Virus record (IMG/VR): IMGVR_UViG_3300042923_000619 | Span: 62,001 to 126,000 of that record | Length of the DNA stretch: 64,000 bases | Strand: one strand, 5' to 3' | From: a virus | Part shown: one piece after another, positions 26,748 through 36,014 of the stretch | Layout of the letters: each line of letters starts with the position of its first letter | How positions within the stretch are numbered: the stretch's first letter is position 1 | The notes under the pieces: model-generated | What the model saw: only the letters and a program-made list of their open reading frames with translations | Databases searched by the model: none | What the model was told of the DNA's origin: nothing | Program-made: the position numbers and the translations under genes

Positions 26748-27053
26748 TTATTCTGATTTCTTTGCTTTAACCTTTTTAACTTTAATTACATCCTCAGCAG
26801 GAATTTTCTTAATTTCTCCAGTCTTAGGTACTTTCTTGTCATGTGCTTCCACATGTCTTAGTTCAAGTTCTAATCCTGCAAATCTAACTTTTTGACCAAC
26901 CTTTAGTCCATCATAAATTAGTTGTAGTCTATCTGCTACTTCTTTTTCAATTTGATCAGCAAGTCTTCCTTGTTCTGCCTTAGATTTAAATTCCATTCCT
27001 TTAGTTAATAATTCTACCTTTTCATCTTTCTTTAATGATACTGCTTTACTCAT
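26748..27053 (-). CDS. HU-like DNA-binding protein
   Basis: 101 residues. The middle and end match the HU/IHF layout: a helical N-terminus, GLKVGQKVRFAGLELELR (HU body strands), then VPKTGEIKKIPAEDVIKVK, which corresponds to the HU NPxTGExxxIPA arm end. The tail is lysine-rich (KKVKAKKSE). It is probably a phage nucleoid or architectural protein. It is followed by a strong terminator, suggesting a monocistronic, well-expressed gene. Confidence 0.65.
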   Translation of the reverse strand: MSKAVSLKKDEKVELLTKGMEFKSKAEQGRLADQIEKEVADRLQLIYDGLKVGQKVRFAGLELELRHVEAHDKKVPKTGEIKKIPAEDVIKVKKVKAKKSE

Positions 27054-27384
27054 ATTGTTTATCTCTCCTCTAATCTTTCTTTTTGTTTTTTATTTATAAC
27101 CCTTAATAGGGATATTTACTATTGTTATTTTTATTAATTTATTCCGAAACACTTTTTCTCATTTCTTCTCCTAAATGAACGCTAGTTACCTGTATGCAAC
27201 TTAAAACGTCCACTTTTAGGAGAGAAAAGAAATAAAATAAAGGGTAAAATGTTTATGAAAAAATTAAAAAGTATAGAGTGTATAGAAGATAGATTTATGA
27301 CTTTACTCGTCCCTCTATCTCCCTATTGGGGTAAAATACCAATCCTTGCATACGTTGGTATTACTAACTTAGAGCGTTATTCTA
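27054..27384 (-). other. non-coding gap with two inverted repeats
   Basis: Between the polymerase operon and the HU-like gene. It holds AATACCAA/TTGGTATT (27335-27342 with 27355-27362), CTCCTAAA/TTTAGGAG (27168-27175 with 27215-27222) and a boundary element at 27131-27143 ahead of the HU-like gene. I see no convincing minus-strand gene. Confidence 0.4.
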
Positions 27385-28218
27385 TTAGTCGATTAATTTG
27401 TTTTTTCTTTTGTTTTGTTGATATATTCTATCTATTTCTTTATGTTTTTCTTTGGCACACTTAAAACAATAATCTTGTTTATTATTACTTTGTTTAATTT
27501 CTTTTCCACACACTTTACAAAAGCTATAATCTTCTTTTTTTCTCCAGCTTAAATAATCAACAATCATATTTTCGGCAGTTCTTTCATTTAATTCTACATT
27601 TATAACAATATCATTTTCTTTAATTTGTTTTTGTCCATATAACAACTTTATATTTTTACCACCTAATGCAAAGACATTTTTCTTAAAATTATCTAAATCA
27701 TATATTAAGCTTTCTCTTTGAATAAACTGTGTAACTGATTTTTGTTTATACTTAAATCTAGCAAGTCTAAATATATCCCTACTATCATAATTACACCAAT
27801 AATCCTCCCGTTCTGTTCCTTTATATGTAGATTTAGCTAATACTAGCATACAATATAAAACTTTTTCTATTTCTATTGATTTGACTCCACCTACGTCCCC
27901 TATGTTTTTTATAAATTCTAACTCTTTTTGAGTTATCTTAATTGTTTTACTTGTTCTATAATTGCAATTATCATTTTTTGAATATTTATTAACGTATCTT
28001 TGCAATTTACTATCCCAATCTGCCATTATAAAACCTTTATAATTTTTTATCATTAAATCATCTAATTCATTTCTAATATCTGTTTTGCTTTTTTTACTCT
28101 GTTTTAAATACTTTATATAAGCAACTATTTTTTCATTTGTATTCTCATTTATCTTCTTTTTATTTTTGACTAAATCCTCAGCTATTTGTCTCTCATCAGT
28201 AAAACTCCATAAATTCAT
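27385..28218 (-). CDS. zinc-ribbon protein coupled to the phage RNA polymerase gene
   Basis: 277 residues, basic. The C-terminus carries a zinc ribbon (FCKVCGKE...YCFKCAKEKH, about residues 234-262) and ends in a K/R-rich tail. The start lies two bases past the stop of the polymerase gene, so the pair is almost certainly co-translated. No family is recognised. A polymerase accessory or promoter-recognition role is a reasonable guess from position, not from sequence. Confidence 0.55.
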   Translation of the reverse strand: MNLWSFTDERQIAEDLVKNKKKINENTNEKIVAYIKYLKQSKKSKTDIRNELDDLMIKNYKGFIMADWDSKLQRYVNKYSKNDNCNYRTSKTIKITQKELEFIKNIGDVGGVKSIEIEKVLYCMLVLAKSTYKGTEREDYWCNYDSRDIFRLARFKYKQKSVTQFIQRESLIYDLDNFKKNVFALGGKNIKLLYGQKQIKENDIVINVELNERTAENMIVDYLSWRKKEDYSFCKVCGKEIKQSNNKQDYCFKCAKEKHKEIDRIYQQNKRKNKLID

Positions 28219-28219
28219 A

Positions 28220-31114
28220 TTATTTATCCTCCTTTTTATCTATTATCTTTGTCACCATTTTAAAATTATCACCATCATACTTTATATCACCATTATCATC
28301 TCTAATAGGAAAACTAATTGTTCTATTACTGTTATCTAATAGATTTTCTAATATATAGTTTCCTACCATAGACCAAACAAAAGCTTTACTAATGAGTTTT
28401 TTCTTATAAGCTAAAAATACTAATTTGTCACATAATTCTTGCTCATTCATTATTAGATTTTTCAAATCAACTTTTAAACTATCAAAGTTTTGTTTACTTT
28501 CTTCCATTCCTACTTCTTTATCCGAATTTTCATCGTTAACATTTCTTTTATTAGATATAGATGATTTATATATACTATATATATCCTTTATTTTATTAAT
28601 AGTTTGATTATCTACATTTTCAATTTCATTTGACATATATATAGAATAATCAAATTTTTTATCTATTAAGTTTTTATCATTATCTGACAAGTCACCTTCA
28701 AAACTAACTTCAACTTTATGTGCTATCTTATTGACAATACAAGGATTGTCACTTAATGGATTTTTTTCTAAATAATACTTTAACATTTCTTGTTCTTTTA
28801 AACTTTTGTTATTTTTATTTATCAATTCATCCAATGTCATTCTAAATTCTCTTAAACATAATATATTTGCTTCTTTTATGTAATTTAAATATTCATTGTT
28901 TGACTCCCCATATATATATCTAAAATAATATGGTTTCTTATAAGCACAAATACTTAACAAATATTCTTTTCCCTTAATGATTTCTTCAGAGTCTAATGAT
29001 AAATTTATGTTTCCAACAAATTTGTCATTTTTCTTTTGTCTAACCATATTTATTTTTATATATTCACACTTATTATCATACCAATAACTAGGTATTGGTT
29101 CAGGTGGTTTACCTTGTTTAGCAGAATCAATGCATGATTGTTGTATGTATTGTATACATTGTATACGTCTATCAAGTTCAATATACTCTTTACTACCTTT
29201 TAAAAATAAAGATAGTTTGTCATAAAAAGAACTTCCTACATTAGTAACACTTCCTACTTTATTACCAAATGAATTTTTAATAGCTTGTATATAATCTTTT
29301 CTTTGAGGATTAACCATTTTTTCTGCACTTTCACTATCACAATCTAAAGCTGGTAAATCAAATATACCATTAATTATTATAGAATTTGATGTTGTAAAAT
29401 TCATATCTGCATCGAAGTCCTCACCATTCATTGCCATACAAGAAGTATCCCAAGCATTAAATATAATCATATTTTCTATATCAGAATACCAATTATCAAC
29501 TTCTTGTTTGTTACAAATATTCATTACTCTAGCATTTTGTTTACAACTCATAGGACTTCTAAACGCTCCGACCTTTTCTATATTTCTATCTTTCCAATAT
29601 TTTATGTAAAACTCATTTGTATTTAATAATCCTTGTGGTTTTTTATTACACATTGCTTCTAATTGGATTACTGGCTCTCCAATTGCTATTTGATAATTCC
29701 CATTAACTTTTATTTTCCCTGTCTTTAACATATCAATTCTTTTAGATATTGCTCTTTTTAATTTATCCACTACAAAATCATCATGTATAGTATTTTTATT
29801 TATCATTAATGCTTTTATATGATAGTCATTTATATCATTTCCAAACCATACGTTTTCTTCTGTTATATCTTTTCCTTTACCAAAAAGAATTGATTTTTTA
29901 TAATTTTTACCTATTACTTCTTTTATTTCACTTATATTTTTATTTAATAATTTATCAATGTCATTATCATTTAAATCTAAACATTGTATGTACTGATAGT
30001 TTAGCATTCTTTCATTTTCTAATACTTTAGGAGTATATTTAGTTACCGAAAATCCATACTCATTCTTTAAACAGTTATCGCAATATTCTTCAATACTTTT
30101 GTAGAATGGGAAATTAAGTTTTAACATACTTTCATTAAGTATAATATCTACATCATCTATATTATGTACTTGTCCAAAAACATCTGTTACTTGAGTAGTT
30201 TTTAGTACTTCTTTACAGTATTCTTTAAATTTAAATTTTGTTACCATACCCTTTATCCAAGAATTTCTTATGCAAAATGATGATGGAATATAATCTTCTT
30301 GTAAGTCATTTGCCCATTTTTCTGCTAATTCATAAGAAATTAATCCACATCCATCACAAGCATTTAATTTTATTAATTTATTGTTTACTGGAAATGTATT
30401 CGGTTCTCCAAGTTCTTTATCAAATTTAACTTCAATAACATCAGCATTGAACTCTGTTTCAACATCTTTTACTACCAAGATTCTATTTGTCCATGTAACA
30501 GGAGTGCTTGAACTAAATGTAAGTGCCTTATATCCCATTATCTTATTTGGTAAAACTTCAACTGTTTTTATTTCTCCAGTAGATTTATCAATTTTTTCAG
30601 CTAAAAAATTTGCTCCATTATTTAATCTTATTTCCATTTCTTCAAGTAAATCTGACCTTATAAATAACACAACCGATTTTTTTAATCCCCCAGGAGTTCC
30701 TAAAAGTAATTCATACTTCTTACCATTAAGTTCAAATCCACTTTCTGAATATTTATCATATTGTTTATTACTATTAAATTCAACATTACAAATAAAGTCC
30801 TGTAATGAAGCCACTCTAATATCTTCTTGAAGTTGTCTTATCTCTTTTTTCAATTCTGTGTTGTTTCTATCTTTAATTATCTCTTTTCTTTTTTGTTTCA
30901 GTTCTGACTTTTTGTTATTTATGTATTCTTCATTATACTCGCTATTTAAAATATCTCTAATCATTCTAGTACCTTCAGAATCACCAATACCAACTATATA
31001 TCTTTGTTTTATTCCTTTAGATATGTTAGGTATTTTAACCTTACCTTTGTTTCTATCAATAAAATTACTATTAATTCTATAACAATATCTTTGATTTAGA
31101 ATTTGTTTACTCAT
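28220..31114 (-). CDS. RdRP/YonO-like single-chain RNA polymerase
   Basis: 964 residues. Key motifs follow the two-barrel RNA polymerases of the cellular RdRP/YonO type. DGCGLIS starts at residue 254. PSSFCIRNSWIKGM lies around 275-289, RSPMSCKQNARV at 519-530, and NGEDFDADMN has the metal-binding Asp 566, 568 and 570 (family form DxDGD). In RdRP-type enzymes the same order is seen (DGCG, PSAFQ.R..G.KG, R.P....D.RV, DLDGD). It probably transcribes phage genes. The glycine of DxDGD is alanine here. The stop is coupled to the next gene. Confidence 0.75.
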   Translation of the reverse strand: MSKQILNQRYCYRINSNFIDRNKGKVKIPNISKGIKQRYIVGIGDSEGTRMIRDILNSEYNEEYINNKKSELKQKRKEIIKDRNNTELKKEIRQLQEDIRVASLQDFICNVEFNSNKQYDKYSESGFELNGKKYELLLGTPGGLKKSVVLFIRSDLLEEMEIRLNNGANFLAEKIDKSTGEIKTVEVLPNKIMGYKALTFSSSTPVTWTNRILVVKDVETEFNADVIEVKFDKELGEPNTFPVNNKLIKLNACDGCGLISYELAEKWANDLQEDYIPSSFCIRNSWIKGMVTKFKFKEYCKEVLKTTQVTDVFGQVHNIDDVDIILNESMLKLNFPFYKSIEEYCDNCLKNEYGFSVTKYTPKVLENERMLNYQYIQCLDLNDNDIDKLLNKNISEIKEVIGKNYKKSILFGKGKDITEENVWFGNDINDYHIKALMINKNTIHDDFVVDKLKRAISKRIDMLKTGKIKVNGNYQIAIGEPVIQLEAMCNKKPQGLLNTNEFYIKYWKDRNIEKVGAFRSPMSCKQNARVMNICNKQEVDNWYSDIENMIIFNAWDTSCMAMNGEDFDADMNFTTSNSIIINGIFDLPALDCDSESAEKMVNPQRKDYIQAIKNSFGNKVGSVTNVGSSFYDKLSLFLKGSKEYIELDRRIQCIQYIQQSCIDSAKQGKPPEPIPSYWYDNKCEYIKINMVRQKKNDKFVGNINLSLDSEEIIKGKEYLLSICAYKKPYYFRYIYGESNNEYLNYIKEANILCLREFRMTLDELINKNNKSLKEQEMLKYYLEKNPLSDNPCIVNKIAHKVEVSFEGDLSDNDKNLIDKKFDYSIYMSNEIENVDNQTINKIKDIYSIYKSSISNKRNVNDENSDKEVGMEESKQNFDSLKVDLKNLIMNEQELCDKLVFLAYKKKLISKAFVWSMVGNYILENLLDNSNRTISFPIRDDNGDIKYDGDNFKMVTKIIDKKEDK

Positions 31115-31160
31115 TCTGTCACCTCAAATTACTTTTTATTTATTTAATTATATAATTTAT

Positions 31161-31487
31161 TTAAATTTCAATTAATGTTTTATTACTATATTCTTTTAAT
31201 GTTTCAAACAATTCATCTAAATCAATTTCATCGTCCAAATAACTCCAATAAGTCATCATTCTTATATCAGCATTTGCTAAATTGTCAGAATTAATTAATT
31301 CTTTCCCAATTAAAGCTTCCTCTATTTCGCATAATATATTCATTTGGACTTCCTCACAAAAATTATCATATCCTAAATACATTTCATACAAGTCTTCATC
31401 TTCGTTACAAGCCATTACTATTTCCTTTGTTTTGTTTAATAAATAAATTATATCTTCCTTACTTTTAATTTTCATATTCACTCTCAT
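31161..31487 (-). CDS. small acidic protein, unknown function
   Basis: 108 residues, highly acidic and helical (KSKEDIIYLLNKTKEIVMAC, DEIDLDELFETLKEY). AAAGGAG ribosome binding site. It lies just upstream of the RNA polymerase gene in the same direction. No family recognised. Confidence 0.5.
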   Translation of the reverse strand: MRVNMKIKSKEDIIYLLNKTKEIVMACNEDEDLYEMYLGYDNFCEEVQMNILCEIEEALIGKELINSDNLANADIRMMTYWSYLDDEIDLDELFETLKEYSNKTLIEI

Positions 31488-31707
31488 CTTTTATTTCTCC
31501 TTTATTTTATAATTATTTTACTTCAAATTCCCAATAAAACACGCATTTGATTAAGTTTAATTCTATTAATTTATTAACTATACATTTAAACCATCTAATA
31601 CTTTCTCTGCCTTGTCCAATTTCAAGACAACAAAGTATATCACTTCAACTCCAAAAACTCTCTATAAAGCTAATAGACCACTTAAATTCGATTCTAACCT
31701 ATATGTA

Positions 31708-31929
31708 CTACTTATCCCTATTATATCTTTTTATTTTATGTATATCAGATGGTTTCAAATACCCACTACTAACATCAATACCATAACAATGTGCTTCGGT
31801 TATTAAATCACTTTTATTTCCTGTGTTATAATCATCCAAGTAATCATAATCATCGTAAAACCCATTTATGTATACTTCCCATTCTCTATCAAAACTTCTC
31901 TTTTGTGTTCTTCCTTCTAAAATTCCCAT
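31708..31929 (-). CDS. small protein, unknown function
   Basis: 73 residues, rich in D, Y and G (FYDDYDYLDDYNTG) with a C-terminal GYLKPSDIHKIKRYNRDK. The same-strand context supports it, but the ribosome binding site is only moderate. Confidence 0.4.
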   Translation of the reverse strand: MGILEGRTQKRSFDREWEVYINGFYDDYDYLDDYNTGNKSDLITEAHCYGIDVSSGYLKPSDIHKIKRYNRDK

Positions 31930-32018
31930 CTATTCATACCTCTCACTTCTGTAATATTGTTTTTATTGTTTTTAATCATTAAATTCATTGTGTTTTCTCC
32001 TTTTCTTATATTAATTTA

Positions 32019-32216
32019 TTAATTAGCCATTCTATTTTTATTATTTCTTTTACTTCTAATATGTATTTCAAGCCATTCATCTAAATCATTATATTCCTTT
32101 TCTTCTGTTGGAGTTAATATGCCACTAAAATCTTTGATTTTTAACTCATCAAACCTAGCATATTTCTTTTCCAGTAACTTATCTTTTTTTGATTTAAACT
32201 CGATTACTTCACACAT
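32019..32216 (-). CDS. small charged protein, unknown
   Basis: 65 residues from ATG 32214-32216, which has AAGGTGAGG upstream; an upstream ATG at 32303 has a weaker context. Begins MCEVIEFKSKKDKLL and is strongly charged. The stop overlaps a TAATAAATTAAT element. Confidence 0.5.
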   Translation of the reverse strand: MCEVIEFKSKKDKLLEKKYARFDELKIKDFSGILTPTEEKEYNDLDEWLEIHIRSKRNNKNRMAN

Positions 32217-32346
32217 TGTCCTCACCTTCTTTCTTAATTGTATTAATTTGTTTACTACTTGTATGTTATGGAAAACTAGTGGATTAATTACTATCTCTTC
32301 CATAATTTAATAATAACATATTAAATTTTATTTGTCAACTTATTTC

Positions 32347-32358
32347 TATTAATTTGTT
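32347..32358 (-). repeat. gene-boundary element (left arm)
   Basis: Minus-strand AACAAATTAATA containing the stop codon of gene 32349-32933. Confidence 0.6.
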
Positions 32359-32933
32359 TCCGACTTGTATTTTTCTTTTAATTCTTCTATATCTTTAATT
32401 ACATTTTCTAATTTATTAGTTACAACAAAGCTATAACATTTCTCTCCTTTGTTATATTTGTCATCTAATTCATAAAAATCTTGTCCAGTAAAATAACTTA
32501 TAGTAATTGCCAACTTTCTACTATTAACAATCTTAAATTTATACTTCTCTTTCTTTTCTGTTGTCTGATTAAAAGTATTGTTCACGCAAGTTTCTATATA
32601 TCTTGAAAAAGCAAAATCAGTAGTATATTTCTCCTTGTAATATTTTTCTATAGATCTTTTTACTTTTGTCAATGATTCTAATATTTCATTTAAAGAATAC
32701 TTATTACTTAAATCTTTAATGGTTTTATAAACTATTGGTGTTGGATGTTTAGTAATTTCATAAATTATACTAAAGCATTCCATCTTTATTTTATTATCGT
32801 TATTTGTTTTACTAATATAATCTTCTTTTTCTTGCTCACTACAGAAATATTTGTTACTTTTTCCTATTTTAACTTTTACTGATTCATTAGAATCTATTGT
32901 TTTTCCACATTTTTTACATTTTACCATTCTCAT
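32349..32933 (-). CDS. zinc-finger protein, unknown function
   Basis: 194 residues. N-terminal CKKCGK and a later FCSEQEK give a possible TRASH/MYM-like zinc site. The rest is helical, with a beta part near 150-175. Ribosome binding site AAAGGAG. It ends ...SETN with TAA inside AACAAATTAATA. Similar small proteins are common in clostridial phages. Role unknown. Confidence 0.5.
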   Translation of the reverse strand: MRMVKCKKCGKTIDSNESVKVKIGKSNKYFCSEQEKEDYISKTNNDNKIKMECFSIIYEITKHPTPIVYKTIKDLSNKYSLNEILESLTKVKRSIEKYYKEKYTTDFAFSRYIETCVNNTFNQTTEKKEKYKFKIVNSRKLAITISYFTGQDFYELDDKYNKGEKCYSFVVTNKLENVIKDIEELKEKYKSETN

Positions 32934-33200
32934 TTTATAAAATCTCCTTTATTATTTTTTTATTTTATTAAGGTAGAAATGTCAAATACATAGTTTTTGT
33001 ACATTTCTTAAAATTACAGGACTACTTTTTGTACATATTTGAAAACTACGAACATACTTTTTGTACATTTTATAATTCATTTGTACAGAAAGTATGTTGT
33101 CAGTGTACCGTAAAATATATATTAAATACAATATATATTAATAAATAAATATTCATACAATAGAGAATTATTGTTTCGTGAAAAATTTCACTCACATTGG

Positions 33201-34133
33201 TCATCTTTCTTCTTTTATTAATTCAATTAGGTTTTCTTTTTCTTGCTCTAATAGTTTCAATTTTTCTAAATCTATTATTGTTCTTTCTTTTAATTTATTT
33301 ATATTTGTTATTTTCTTGCTAATAGATATTTGTAAATTGATTAACTCTTTATATTTGTTACTTACTTTATAATATCCATTTTTCTCTCTATCTTTTCTTA
33401 GTCTTTCTAATAATATATCTTCATTCCCATATGGAGTATAAAACATTACTCCATTTCTTATTGATTCTTTCCCATTTTTATCAACCTTATATCCTGCATA
33501 GTCAAAGCTGAATATCTTCAATTCTTTAAATATACTGTTATATTTGACTATTGTGTTTTTAGATTTGATTTTGCATATATTGGCTATATTATCTAATTTA
33601 GGATAGTCACATAAATAATCTTCACATTTATTATCTTTATTAATACAACTACATATGTATAAATATTGTTTTATTAAATAATATAAATCAACTTCATTAG
33701 ATATTGAATATTTTACCAATTTATCAATATCTAAATCACAAAATATACAAAAATCTCCATCCATATGATTGATTAATTGTCCATATATCATATCATTTGC
33801 TTTTAATTTATTCAAGTCTTTAATAGTATAATCATCATTTAAATATATTTTATCCTTAAAATGCATTTGCTCTTCATCTTTTAGTAGTTGTAATGTGTCA
33901 ATTATCAGTTTGTTCATTCTTGTATTGTAAGTTATCCCTAAATTATCACATATAGAATTTATATTGAACATACAGGTATCTTTACTACTTCTAGTCATAT
34001 AAACCATACATGCTATTGTTAGTTGTTTTTCGTTCAATATACAATCTTCACCATCTACTTCTTTTATAAATATATTTGGTATTAATGTAAATGGTTTATT
34101 ATTAAATATATTATCTATTTTTCTTTCATCCAA
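33201..34133 (-). CDS. winged-helix replication-type protein, paralog of 52168-53085
   Basis: 310 residues from the TTG at 34131-34133, which has GGAGGG six bases upstream; the ATG at 34187 has no site. It shares with the protein at 52168-53085 the pattern CxFxIxxxxDxLG, then a later LCDYPKLDNI...TIVKYNSIFKEL..I...DYAGYK..GK..I.N..MFY and a coiled-coil C-terminus. The layout (two helix-turn-helix parts and a coiled coil) resembles plasmid/phage replication or DnaD-like proteins. Function is inferred. Confidence 0.55.
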   Translation of the reverse strand: MDERKIDNIFNNKPFTLIPNIFIKEVDGEDCILNEKQLTIACMVYMTRSSKDTCMFNINSICDNLGITYNTRMNKLIIDTLQLLKDEEQMHFKDKIYLNDDYTIKDLNKLKANDMIYGQLINHMDGDFCIFCDLDIDKLVKYSISNEVDLYYLIKQYLYICSCINKDNKCEDYLCDYPKLDNIANICKIKSKNTIVKYNSIFKELKIFSFDYAGYKVDKNGKESIRNGVMFYTPYGNEDILLERLRKDREKNGYYKVSNKYKELINLQISISKKITNINKLKERTIIDLEKLKLLEQEKENLIELIKEER

Positions 34134-34231
34134 AACTCTCCCTCCTTCCTCAACTCCTATACTACCATAATATTCTAAATAATGCAATAGTATTTCTATT
34201 AATTTATTTGCATCCTAGAATTTACCTCCAG

Positions 34232-34489
34232 TTATATTTTAAATAATAGCCATTTCATATCTTCAACTATATATTTCAATTGATACAACTTCTCTATTCC
34301 ATCAATTACACTTTGACAATCAAATATTAATGCAATGTTTCCACATAATTTTTCACTAGTCTTAGATATAACTTTATCAACCTTAATTACTTTATAATTA
34401 TCTTTCTCTTGCATTTTAAATTTCAAAGGTGTAATCCCTTGTTTTGAAAAGTGACATATAACTTCTATCTCTTTAGCAACTACTTTCAT
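34232..34489 (-). CDS. conserved small clostridial protein, unknown function
   Basis: 85 residues of the type often seen on clostridial chromosomes and plasmids: an ITPLKFKMQEKDNYKVIKVDK strand region followed by KLCGNIALIFDC. The ribosome binding site AAAGGAG precedes the ATG. Nothing more can be said about its role. Confidence 0.55.
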   Translation of the reverse strand: MKVVAKEIEVICHFSKQGITPLKFKMQEKDNYKVIKVDKVISKTSEKLCGNIALIFDCQSVIDGIEKLYQLKYIVEDMKWLLFKI

Positions 34490-34565
34490 TTTACTTTCTC
34501 CTTTACGAATGTATGTTTGTATTATATCACATTGTTATAGAAATTGAACTGAATAATTTTAAACA

Positions 34566-34596
34566 CAAAAAAGAAGTCATATTTCTATGACCTCAT
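34566..34596 (-). terminator. intrinsic terminator downstream of rep
   Basis: Minus strand GAGGTCATA/TATGACTTC stem (one wobble), then TTTTTTG. It closes the rep transcript. Confidence 0.7.
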
Positions 34597-34761
34597 GCAT
34601 ATATTTATAATACTTGTTTTATACTACTTATCAGCCCTATACAGACATTTTATATTTAGACGATAACTTATACCTTAAAATGGTTACAAGGACAAACTTG
34701 AGGGATATTTTGAGTTTCTGTTAAACAATTTTATACAAAGCTATTTCGAATATAAATTTAT

Positions 34762-34832
34762 CTGTGACATTCAATTCAAACAGTGTGACATGTAATCTAA
34801 AAATTATAAAATATTACACTGTGACTTTGAAA
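34762..34832 (+). repeat. iterons downstream of rep (three copies)
   Basis: CTGTGACATTCAAT at 34762-34775, GTGTGACATGTAAT at 34783-34796 and CTGTGACTTTGAAA at 34819-34832. These are variants of the CTGTGACATTGAAT repeat that clusters upstream of rep, so Rep probably binds on both sides of its gene. Confidence 0.7.
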
Positions 34833-36014
34833 CTAAATTTCTATTTCAAAGTCTTTAACATCATATCTATTATAAGGTAATCCAGCTTGGGTATATCTTA
34901 ATAAATCGTCTACTAATCCTCTATTATATCTATCATCTACATATCTAAGCATAGCCGAAATATATGAACTAGTATCCATTTTAACAAATTTATTTATATC
35001 TTCATAAGTAACACCGATCTCCCTTAATCTAGCTACAATTTCTGCATCAGTCTTATATTTATCTAATCCTTTTGATTTGATTTTTCCTGTGACATTGAAT
35101 ATAAATATTATTCCTTCACCAACTTTAAACACATAATCTTGAATAAATTTAATATTTTTAAGTTCTTCTAACGCCTTTTTAAATTCTCCATTATAATAAT
35201 ATTCAGTTTTCTTATCTGGAATATCTATACCCACATAGTCATATATCGTCTGCATTGTAATATATTTCTCATACGAAGATGACCATTGAGTTAAAATGAG
35301 TAATAATTTTTTTGCTATATTACTTTTTAATTGAATATATTTTTCATGGTCATACAATTTAAAGTAATTACTACACATATTGTTATAAAAGAAATCATCT
35401 ATTTCTATACTTTGACTTTCTTCTATTTGCTTAGGACTAGCCAATTTACTATTATTAATTTTCTGTTCTTCTACCGAGTAAGATTGAAAGTCACACAGAA
35501 TACCACAACTTTTACTGCCTTTAAAGGTTTTTACATATTGACCTTCTTCTTGATTTCTAAAAGCAAAAGTACTATAAATAGTAGTCTCATTTAATGTATT
35601 AAGAGAATTTTCCAATCTTTCCTTAATACCACTTCCAAAATTCTTAAAACCCATTTCTTTAGCTAATTTTCTATAAGTGAAATGAATTCTTTTTGGAAAA
35701 TCAACTTTATTATCTTTAAGAATATATTGATTATCTATAGATTTAATTAATAATCTAAATAAAGCTAATAATACATCAAGGTCATACATGGTTGGAACAC
35801 CTAGTTCACCACCAACAACTTTTAATCCAACTTCTTGGTCTCCTTTTATCCATTTCCTACTTATTGTCTTTTCTTTCTTCCTCTTTAAACTTATAAATGG
35901 TAATGTCATTAAATTAGATTCATTCATACCTTGAAATGGCTTTATTTTTATTAGTTTTTCATAAGATACTTCTTTTGTGTTTTCTTTTTCTAATAAGTTT
36001 TCCACACTATCCAC
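34833..36014 (-). CDS. plasmid replication initiator (RPA / RepA family)
   Basis: 393 residues, starting at a GTG (36012-36014) with AAAGGA close upstream. Residues 30-170 follow the replication initiator protein A (RPA) pattern: LMTLPFISLKRKKEK, VVGGELGVPTMYDLDVLLALFRLL, a first winged helix with RKLAKEMGF, and LNTLNETTIYSTFAF. A second winged helix lies near 240-310. It binds the flanking iterons to start plasmid-type replication. With iterons upstream of its own start, autoregulation is likely. Confidence 0.85.
   Translation of the reverse strand: MDSVENLLEKENTKEVSYEKLIKIKPFQGMNESNLMTLPFISLKRKKEKTISRKWIKGDQEVGLKVVGGELGVPTMYDLDVLLALFRLLIKSIDNQYILKDNKVDFPKRIHFTYRKLAKEMGFKNFGSGIKERLENSLNTLNETTIYSTFAFRNQEEGQYVKTFKGSKSCGILCDFQSYSVEEQKINNSKLASPKQIEESQSIEIDDFFYNNMCSNYFKLYDHEKYIQLKSNIAKKLLLILTQWSSSYEKYITMQTIYDYVGIDIPDKKTEYYYNGEFKKALEELKNIKFIQDYVFKVGEGIIFIFNVTGKIKSKGLDKYKTDAEIVARLREIGVTYEDINKFVKMDTSSYISAMLRYVDDRYNRGLVDDLLRYTQAGLPYNRYDVKDFEIEI

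Noticed and set aside
27249-27464. Rightward ORF of 71 codons, hydrophobic C-terminus
   Set aside because: It runs against the arm and its second half overlaps the zinc-ribbon gene on the other strand. Although an AAAGGG lies upstream of the ATG, the hydrophobic end is what antisense coding of lysine-rich sequence gives.
31600-31680. 21-codon minus-strand ORF with GGAG before a GTG
   Set aside because: Too short and without any other support.
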